In this document: in pieces, positions 58,084 through 64,000 of the stretch
Layout of the letters: the number at the start of each line of letters is the position of its first letter
Position numbering within the stretch: the first letter of the stretch is position 1
Assembly: GCF_010470675.1 (NCBI RefSeq)
Contig: NZ_VOIQ01000001.1
Span: 1-64,000, forward strand
Length of the DNA stretch: 64,000 bases
Reading direction: 5' to 3'
DNA from: Desulfovibrio sp. JC010
GTDB taxonomy: Bacteria; Desulfobacterota; Desulfovibrionia; Desulfovibrionales; Desulfovibrionaceae
Translations under genes and position numbers: made by a program
The notes under the pieces: model-generated
Told to the model about the DNA's origin: nothing
What the model saw: the letters and a program-made list of their open reading frames with translations, nothing else
Database searches by the model: none

Positions 58084-58494
58084 ATGCAGATTCTCATAGT
58101 CGAAGACAGCAACACCAGCAGGATGTACCTGAGGGAAATCCTGAGGCAGATCACCAAAAAACTTGATGCCAGCATAGATTGCGCTGTCTGCGGCGAGGAA
58201 GCATTGGAGAAATTCGAGCACAAATGGCTTGAAGGGACTCCGTACAATCTCATATTCATGGACATAATCCTGCCCGGCATGGACGGACTTCAGGCCCTCG
58301 AAAAAATCAGGGCCATTGAACAGGCAAAACAAGTCCCGGAAGACATGAAAGCCAAGGCTATCATGACCACCGCGCTGGATGACAGTACCAAAGCATCGCG
58401 CGCTTTTTTCCAGTGCGAGGCTCTTTCATACATAACCAAGCCCATAACCGCCCAGAAGATTCAGGCGGAACTGAGTAAATTCGGAATGATTTAG
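58084..58494 (+). CDS. Single-domain response regulator
   Basis: A 136-residue receiver: acidic E7/D8, phospho-acceptor D60 (FMDIILPGMDG), T in MTTALDD and Lys in YITKPI. It has a somewhat long loop before the phospho-site (KWLEGTPYN). Between gmhA and a LysE-type exporter, with no kinase near; partner unknown. Confidence 0.9.
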   Translation: MQILIVEDSNTSRMYLREILRQITKKLDASIDCAVCGEEALEKFEHKWLEGTPYNLIFMDIILPGMDGLQALEKIRAIEQAKQVPEDMKAKAIMTTALDDSTKASRAFFQCEALSYITKPITAQKIQAELSKFGMI

Positions 58495-58503
58495 GGATTT
58501 GAC

Positions 58504-59127
58504 ATGGATGCACTGACTTTGGCTTTTATACCCGTTGCGGCAATTCTGACCATCACTCCCGGTTCGGATACCATGCTGGTGGTCAACAACACCCTGACCC
58601 GCTCCACTACGGACGGGCTGTGCACTGTAGCGGGCATTAATGCGGGATTATTGATACATGCTTTAGCATCCGCACTGGGGTTGTCCATGATCCTGATGAA
58701 CTCGGCTGCCGCCTTTGAAATGGTCAAAATGGCCGGAGCCCTTTACATCATATATCTGGGCATCCAATCCCTGCGCAGCAGCCGCAAACAGGAAGAAACC
58801 GAGTTTTCCTCCGAGCCGTGCAGCAAAGGCATATCCGCCTCCATCCGCGAAGGATTCCTGACCAATGTGCTCAACCCCAAGGTAGCGGTTTTCTACCTTG
58901 CCCTGCTCCCGCAGTTCATCACCCCGGGGGAATCCATCCTGCGCCAGTCCCTGCTGCTCATGACCATTCATTTCAGCATGGGCATCATCTGGTTCAGCTT
59001 TGTGACCCTCGCACTGGGCAGAGTCCGCCATCTGGTCTCCGGCGGTAAATTCAAAAAAAGACTGGAAGCACTTTCCGGTGTTGTCTTTATAGGTCTCGGC
59101 CTGAAAATGGCTCTGGCCAAAAATTAA
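58504..59127 (+). CDS. LysE/RhtB-family amino-acid exporter
   Basis: A 207-residue membrane protein with about six TM helices. ITPGSDTMLVV near the start and the EGFLTNVLNPKVAVFYLA signature identify the LysE/RhtB family, which exports amino acids such as homoserine, threonine or leucine. Substrate unknown. It follows the receiver gene by 9 bp. Confidence 0.92.
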   Translation: MDALTLAFIPVAAILTITPGSDTMLVVNNTLTRSTTDGLCTVAGINAGLLIHALASALGLSMILMNSAAAFEMVKMAGALYIIYLGIQSLRSSRKQEETEFSSEPCSKGISASIREGFLTNVLNPKVAVFYLALLPQFITPGESILRQSLLLMTIHFSMGIIWFSFVTLALGRVRHLVSGGKFKKRLEALSGVVFIGLGLKMALAKN

Positions 59128-59161
59128 CAGCTATTCAAATTCCCGCGCCACGCGTAAATCC

Positions 59162-59191
59162 AGCCCGGAATCTTTCAGATTCCGGGCTTTT
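59162..59191 (+). terminator. Terminator of the LysE-type gene
   Basis: 12-bp perfect stem AGCCCGGAATCT / AGATTCCGGGCT, loop TTC, then TTT. Confidence 0.9.
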
Positions 59192-59236
59192 GTTTTGCTG
59201 TAACCGAGACCGGCAACTTGCCCCTCCCGTCCGCAA

Positions 59237-59680
59237 ATGCTAGACTTAGACATGTTATATTCTAAAACTACACCTGCTTCCGGCATAAAAACCAAAATCG
59301 CCTTCAGTGCGGCTCTGTTGGCTATCGCCGGACTTTTTTTTATTCCCTACAGGGAAATAAGGCTGGAAAGGATAAGAGCCTTCGGTGAAAATAAAGTCAT
59401 AGGTATAGTGATTGAAAAAAACAGCCGAATAGGCGAACATAATTTCAAAGAAGAAACAAACGACAGTCAAACCATACGGTATCGCTTTATAGACCCTTCC
59501 GGTTTGCCCCGGGAAAGGACTGCTACTGTACAAAATTCATTCTGGAGGAGGATTTCACAAGGGGATAGTGTTGTTGTGTACTATGCCAAAGCCGCACCGA
59601 GGGTGTCCCGCATCGAACATGAAAAGGAAGATGCGGTGGTCCGGCTTCTAGCAAAATTTTCAAGGGGAAGTACACACTGA
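59237..59680 (+). CDS. Membrane-anchored protein, DUF3592-like
   Basis: A 147-residue protein with one TM helix at about 22-38 and a C-terminal beta-rich part of about 90 residues (IRYRFIDPSGLPRERTATV, GDSVVVYYAKAAP) that resembles DUF3592-type domains. Function unknown. Start either 59237 or the in-frame ATG at 59252; neither has a clear ribosome site. Stands alone. Confidence 0.6.
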   Translation: MLDLDMLYSKTTPASGIKTKIAFSAALLAIAGLFFIPYREIRLERIRAFGENKVIGIVIEKNSRIGEHNFKEETNDSQTIRYRFIDPSGLPRERTATVQNSFWRRISQGDSVVVYYAKAAPRVSRIEHEKEDAVVRLLAKFSRGSTH

Positions 59681-59707
59681 ATTCATGCCGAATAACTTAA
59701 TGCCCAG

Positions 59708-59727
59708 AAGAACTGCCTGCAGTTCTT
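59708..59727 (+). terminator. Short hairpin after the DUF3592-like gene
   Basis: 8-bp stem AAGAACTG / CAGTTCTT with loop CCTG, followed by AT-rich sequence. Probable weak terminator. Confidence 0.55.
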
Positions 59728-59818
59728 AATTATATTTTAAAAGCCGGATCACACAAGCGTAGAGGGAAGACGAAAATTTGATCAGGCTGAAGCATTTAAC
59801 TTCGGATCAGGAGAGACC

Positions 59819-62227
59819 ATGTTACAGAAGCTGGCATTTCAAACTAAACTTATGCTTGGAGCAATCCTAATCGTTTTGTCCACCATTGTGTTCATGACCG
59901 GGATCAACCTGTACAAAGTACAGGGGTCGCTGCATGAACTGGGGCAGACTTCCATGAAATCCATTGCCGACAGCGTTCACTCGCTCATGGAACTGCAAAA
60001 TGGAATTCTGCTGGACAAGGTAAAAGGCGACATTGATATTTTGGATAAAAAAATATTTTCACTCGGTTTCCCGAAACTCAACAAACGCCACCCCATTGAA
60101 ACCACCATTACCAACCAGATTACCAAACAAAGCGAATCTGTAACTATCCCCAGCCTTGAATTCGGCGGAATTGCAGTCAACGGCAAGTTCGATATCGTTG
60201 ATGACCTCAAAAAAGAAATCGGCGGAACCGCCACTATTTTCGAAGTACTGCCCGGCAAGCTGCTGCGGGTATCCACTAACGTAAAGAAGCTGGACGGCAA
60301 CCGCGCCACAGGAACCTACATCCCTGATTCCAGCCCGGTATACAAAGCTGTCATGTCCGGTAAAACATTCTACGGCATGGCCTATGTGGTCAACGCGTGG
60401 TATATCACCGCCTACAAACCCCTCACCGACCTGCGCGGAAATATCGTCAGTGTCATTTATGTCGGCCGTAAAATCATTACTGAAGCTTTCAAAAAATCCG
60501 TGCTGGCCTCAAATGTGGGTGAAAAAGGTTATGCCACCATTTTCAGTAAAACCGGCGATGTCATGCTCCATCCGACCATGACCGGGAAAAACCTGAAAGA
60601 CGCCCCTTTCTGGAAGGAATTCGAAAAAGTAGAGAACGGTGAGATTGAATACAAATTGAATGGTGTGGAAAAAGTCGCCTACACCACTTATTTTAAGCCG
60701 TGGAAATGGTCTTTCGCCTTTATGATGGACAAAGCGGATATGTCCCATGGTGTGGACAGGGATATTTTCATCACCAACGTTATCATTGCTGTTGTTGCGC
60801 TCTCCATAGCAGCTATAGTCTTTCTGCTGATGATCAAGACAACAACAAAACCGCTTCAAAACCTTTCCGACTTCACAGCAAAAGTTTCGGAAGGGGACTA
60901 TGATTCAGAACTGGAATACCCGGCAGATGACGTAATCGGAAAAACCATTGATTCCGTAAAACATATGGTCTTTGAACTTAAAAACAAACTGGGATTTTCC
61001 AGCGGCCTGCTGAGCGGACTGACCCTGCCCTGCGTGGTTGTGGACCTTGACGAAAAGGTCTCCTTTATCAATCAGCAGTTGCTCGACCAGTTCGGACTGA
61101 GCGGTCAGCCTGACTCTTACATGGGTAAGCATATCCGTGAACTGATCAATGTCAGCACTGCTCAGGAAATTATCAACCGCTGCATTAAAGAAGAAAACAG
61201 CTTCTCTGAAATTGAAATCAACGGCACTGCCGCCGGCGGTAAAGAATTCTACGCCATGATCGACGTGGCTCCGCTGCATGACCTCGATAAAAAGCTGCTC
61301 GGTGCCTTTATGGTCATGAACGACATCACTGCCATCAAAGAGAACGAGCAGGCAATCACCGCCCAGCGCGACACCATTGCAGAAACAGCAAGGGATGCGG
61401 ACGAAATCTCCGACCAGCTCTCATCTGCTGCGGACGAACTCTCCGCACAGGTGGAAGAATCGCGCCGGGGTGCGGAAGTGCAGCAGCAGCGGGCCAGTGA
61501 AACCGCCACCGCCATGGAGCAGATGAACTCCACTGTAATGGAAGTGGCCCGCAATGCAGGCGAAGCTTCTGAAAATGCCCGTTCCACAAGAGATAAGGCT
61601 GTTGAAGGGCAGGATCTTGTAGGACAGGTTGTCAGTGCCATCAAGGTTCTTGAACAGAATTCCGAAGAGCTGAAAAAGAGCATGGAAGAACTGGGTCTGC
61701 GTACTGATTCCATCGGCAAAGTCATGAACGTGATTACCGACATTGCGGACCAGACCAACCTGCTGGCCCTGAATGCGGCCATTGAAGCGGCCCGTGCCGG
61801 GGAAGCAGGACGCGGATTCGCAGTTGTTGCCGATGAAGTTCGCAAACTGGCGGAAAAAACCATGGATGCCACCAAGGAAGTGGGCGAAGCCATCACTTCC
61901 ATTCAGGAAAGCACCAGAACCAACATCCGGGTAACTGAAAGCGCAGTGGAATCCGTTGTACAATCAACTGATCTGGCATCCAGATCTGGTGATGCCCTTG
62001 ATGAAATCGTACGCATGGTGGAAGCTTCCGCAGACCAGATTGAAGGTATCGCAGCAGCAGCGGAAGAACAGTCCGCATCCAGTGAACAGATCAGCCGCGC
62101 AACGGATGAAATCAACGTGATCTCAGCCGAAGCCGCTGAAACCACTGTCCAGTCGGCCATGGCTATTTCCGAAGTTGCCAAACTTGCCGCAAACATCAAG
62201 GAACTGATCCGCAACATGCAGTCATAA
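59819..62227 (+). CDS. Methyl-accepting chemotaxis protein with Cache and PAS domains
   Basis: An 802-residue chemoreceptor. TM1 about 12-30, a periplasmic Cache domain (about 35-315) with the typical [18 protein letters not shown] strand, TM2 about 323-343, HAMP, PAS about 400-500, and a signalling domain whose hairpin tip reads [20 protein letters not shown]. Several Glu/Gln pairs for methylation flank it. AGGAGAG precedes the ATG. It senses a small ligand and controls flagellar motion through CheA; ligand unknown. Confidence 0.96.
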   Translation: MLQKLAFQTKLMLGAILIVLSTIVFMTGINLYKVQGSLHELGQTSMKSIADSVHSLMELQNGILLDKVKGDIDILDKKIFSLGFPKLNKRHPIETTITNQITKQSESVTIPSLEFGGIAVNGKFDIVDDLKKEIGGTATIFEVLPGKLLRVSTNVKKLDGNRATGTYIPDSSPVYKAVMSGKTFYGMAYVVNAWYITAYKPLTDLRGNIVSVIYVGRKIITEAFKKSVLASNVGEKGYATIFSKTGDVMLHPTMTGKNLKDAPFWKEFEKVENGEIEYKLNGVEKVAYTTYFKPWKWSFAFMMDKADMSHGVDRDIFITNVIIAVVALSIAAIVFLLMIKTTTKPLQNLSDFTAKVSEGDYDSELEYPADDVIGKTIDSVKHMVFELKNKLGFSSGLLSGLTLPCVVVDLDEKVSFINQQLLDQFGLSGQPDSYMGKHIRELINVSTAQEIINRCIKEENSFSEIEINGTAAGGKEFYAMIDVAPLHDLDKKLLGAFMVMNDITAIKENEQAITAQRDTIAETARDADEISDQLSSAADELSAQVEESRRGAEVQQQRASETATAMEQMNSTVMEVARNAGEASENARSTRDKAVEGQDLVGQVVSAIKVLEQNSEELKKSMEELGLRTDSIGKVMNVITDIADQTNLLALNAAIEAARAGEAGRGFAVVADEVRKLAEKTMDATKEVGEAITSIQESTRTNIRVTESAVESVVQSTDLASRSGDALDEIVRMVEASADQIEGIAAAAEEQSASSEQISRATDEINVISAEAAETTVQSAMAISEVAKLAANIKELIRNMQS

Positions 62228-62251
62228 AAGCTGCGGACAAGTACAAATAAC

Positions 62252-62282
62252 GGCGGTCTCCCATGCGGGGACCGCCTTTTTT
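62252..62282 (+). terminator. Terminator of the chemoreceptor gene
   Basis: 11-bp stem from GGCGGTCTCC and GGGGACCGCC (one G-U pair), 5-base loop, then TTTTTT. Confidence 0.9.
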
Positions 62283-62377
62283 CTGCGCTCATGCCCCTTC
62301 CTTGACCGGGCAAAAAACTATGTGTAACCAGCTTTCAGACTGAAACATCAACCCTTCGACCCGGCGGTATAAAAAAC

Positions 62378-64000
62378 ATGTGCGGCATTGCAGGATATTT
62401 CCAGCCCGGAAGACAGCCCAAAAGCATCAAACCGATACTCGACCTCCTCACCCACCGGGGACCGGACTTTCAACATATTCACACGCAAGACAGCATCGAA
62501 CTGGGGCACACCCGGCTCTCCATCCTCGACCTTTCCGAACATGGCCACCAGCCCATGATCGCCCCGGACAGCGGCAACACCATTGTTTTCAACGGGGAGA
62601 TATACAACTTCAAATCCCTGCGCGAAAAGCTGGCCAGCAAAGGACACAGCTTCACTTCATCCGGAGATACGGAAGTACTGCTCAAGCTTTACGCCGAGTA
62701 CGGCGAAAAATGCATCTCCATGCTGCGCGGCATGTTCGCATTCGCCATCTGGGATGAGGAAAAGCAGCAACTGCTCATCGCAAGGGACCGACTGGGTAAA
62801 AAACCTTTCTACTACGCGCAAAGCGGTAACGGCTTCATTTTCGCGTCCGAAATACGAGCACTCGCCGCCCACCCGGATATTTCCAAAGACATAGACGTAC
62901 AGGCCGTTGACCTGTTCATGAGCACCGGATGCGTCCCGGCACCTTTTTCCATTTATTCCGCCATCCGCAAACTTCCGGCTGCGCACTACGGCATAGTAAA
63001 CGCGTCCGGCTTACGCATGCAACGTTACTGGTCCCTTGATTTCACGCAGAAAATTGACTGTTCCGAAGACGAAGCTTTGGACTCCCTGCATACACAACTT
63101 ATGGAGGCGACCCGGATCAGGCTGGAAAGTGACGTCCCGCTGGGTGCACTGCTGTCCGGCGGGGTTGATTCCAGCCTCATCGTGGCCCTCATGGCCGAGT
63201 GCGGCAGTAAATCCATTGATACCTTCACCATCGGATTCCACGAGAAAAAATATGATGAATCCGGCCATGCAGCCAAGGTGGCCAGACATCTAGGCGTGAA
63301 CCACCATGTGGAATATCTGGACCCGTCCCAGTTTGAAAACATGCTCCCGGCGGTAGTCCGCCAATACGGCGAGCCTTTTTCCGATGACGCGGCACTGGCG
63401 ACCATGCTGCTCAGCGAGGCCACCCGCAAACACGTAACCGTGGCCTTAAGCGGTGACGGCGGCGATGAACTGGCCTGCGGATATTCAGCATACACCCACG
63501 TAAAACTAGCCTCCACCCTTGCTCCGCTGATCGGCAAAAAAATATTGCCGGAGCAAAATATCGCCGCCGCCTTCAACAGCAAAACCGCACTGGGTAAATT
63601 GCGCCGCAAAATGATCTGCAAATTCCACCCGGAATTCAAACGCATCCTGCGCAACGAGTACAAAGTATCCCGCTACAAAAATGATGTTTACCGCACCGAT
63701 ATCCGCGAGCAACTGGGAGATTTTAATTTAAAATGGATGTACGAACTTTCCCGGCAGGCCTGCGCCCATGCCCGCACCCCGGCTGAACGGCTGCTCTGGA
63801 TGGACACAGTCCACTTTTTGGCCGATGCCCTGCTGGTCAAGGTGGATATCGCCTCCATGGCCCACAGTCTTGAAGTGCGCTCTCCGCTGCTGGATCATGA
63901 ACTTTTCGACTACATGGCAACCCTGCCCCCGGAACTGAAACTCAAGGGCGGCGAATCAAAATACCTGCTCAAGAAACTGGCCGAACGCTATCTGCCGAAG
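62378..64000 (+). CDS. asnB: Asparagine synthase (glutamine-hydrolysing), 3' end cut by the window
   Basis: 541 codons, open at the right edge. Met-Cys start (MCGIAGYFQPG) exposes the catalytic N-terminal Cys of the class II amidotransferase domain (1-190; RLSILDLS, FNGEIYNF, RDRLGKKPFYY). The synthetase domain has the PP-loop LLSGGVDSSL, SGDGGDELACGY and the conserved DIASMAHSLEVRSPLLD. It makes Asn, or amidates a surface compound, from Asp, Gln and ATP. No ribosome site is obvious. Such genes often lie in polysaccharide or exosortase loci, but what follows is not visible. Confidence 0.94.
   Translation, partial: MCGIAGYFQPGRQPKSIKPILDLLTHRGPDFQHIHTQDSIELGHTRLSILDLSEHGHQPMIAPDSGNTIVFNGEIYNFKSLREKLASKGHSFTSSGDTEVLLKLYAEYGEKCISMLRGMFAFAIWDEEKQQLLIARDRLGKKPFYYAQSGNGFIFASEIRALAAHPDISKDIDVQAVDLFMSTGCVPAPFSIYSAIRKLPAAHYGIVNASGLRMQRYWSLDFTQKIDCSEDEALDSLHTQLMEATRIRLESDVPLGALLSGGVDSSLIVALMAECGSKSIDTFTIGFHEKKYDESGHAAKVARHLGVNHHVEYLDPSQFENMLPAVVRQYGEPFSDDAALATMLLSEATRKHVTVALSGDGGDELACGYSAYTHVKLASTLAPLIGKKILPEQNIAAAFNSKTALGKLRRKMICKFHPEFKRILRNEYKVSRYKNDVYRTDIREQLGDFNLKWMYELSRQACAHARTPAERLLWMDTVHFLADALLVKVDIASMAHSLEVRSPLLDHELFDYMATLPPELKLKGGESKYLLKKLAERYLPK

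Noticed and set aside
1-64000. CRISPR arrays, prophage or IS elements
   Set aside because: No regularly spaced direct repeats, integrase, transposase or phage structural genes were seen.

Overview
The window looks like chromosomal DNA of a marine, motile, sulfate-reducing bacterium of the Desulfovibrio group (Maridesulfovibrio-like). This is inferred from gene content, not from a database match: a fused FAD/4Fe-4S D-lactate-type dehydrogenase, a SulP permease inside a two-component operon, TSUP and rhodanese genes, flagellin, many sensor kinases, and an interspersed palindromic repeat with the core GCCTCCGGCGGC placed at gene ends. No phage, IS element, integrase or CRISPR array was seen.

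Layout. 153-7362 (minus) is a compact seven-gene operon: TetR regulator, SulP permease, a cytidylate-kinase-like/receiver fusion, a Cache-type sensor kinase, a receiver, a kinase-like protein that keeps the phospho-His helix but lacks a recognisable ATPase, and another receiver. A TetR palindrome sits at its head. 7721-14202 holds a class V aminotransferase, the D-lactate-type dehydrogenase, ruvX and mltG. 14331-26533 is a dense signalling island. A leftward arm (PilZ protein, periplasmic-binding lipoprotein, sensor kinase, REC-STAS) and a rightward arm (REC, HD-GYP phosphodiesterase, periplasmic binding protein, hybrid kinase) diverge from about 19.5 kb. Both arms use a related ABC-type binding protein with no transporter genes, followed by a YpsA/molybdenum-carrier-like protein and an HPt protein.

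26720-28968 is an ArsR-controlled Cu/Zn-type efflux locus. 29213-30987 groups trpS, an M50 protease and tRNA-Trp. 31819-33990 has a TtuB-like/TtuA-like sulfur transfer pair and a glycosyltransferase. 34153-41160 contains a secreted phosphatidylserine-decarboxylase-like protein, small secreted proteins, a pabA-pabB-pabC operon, an aspartate-type aminotransferase and a C-type-lectin-fold gene broken by a one-base frameshift. 41253-45446 is an RND pump with its adaptor. 46127-51867 has isocitrate dehydrogenase, flagellin with a long structured leader, and a PAS sensor kinase.

51903-54374 is a MarR-controlled sulfur-handling operon (three rhodanese-fold domains, only one with the catalytic Cys, plus a TSUP exporter); both promoters carry GTTGAC-N3-GTCAAC operators. 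The right end carries an aldo/keto reductase, a lipoprotein GH3 hexosaminidase, gmhA, a receiver, a LysE exporter, a chemoreceptor and the start of an asparagine synthase that runs off the window.

Most interesting candidates: the SulP phosphorelay operon with its unusual kinase-like parts, the mirrored binding-protein/c-di-GMP island, the MarR/rhodanese operon with an apparent gene fusion, the repeat family, and the flagellin leader with two short ORFs behind strong Shine-Dalgarno sequences.
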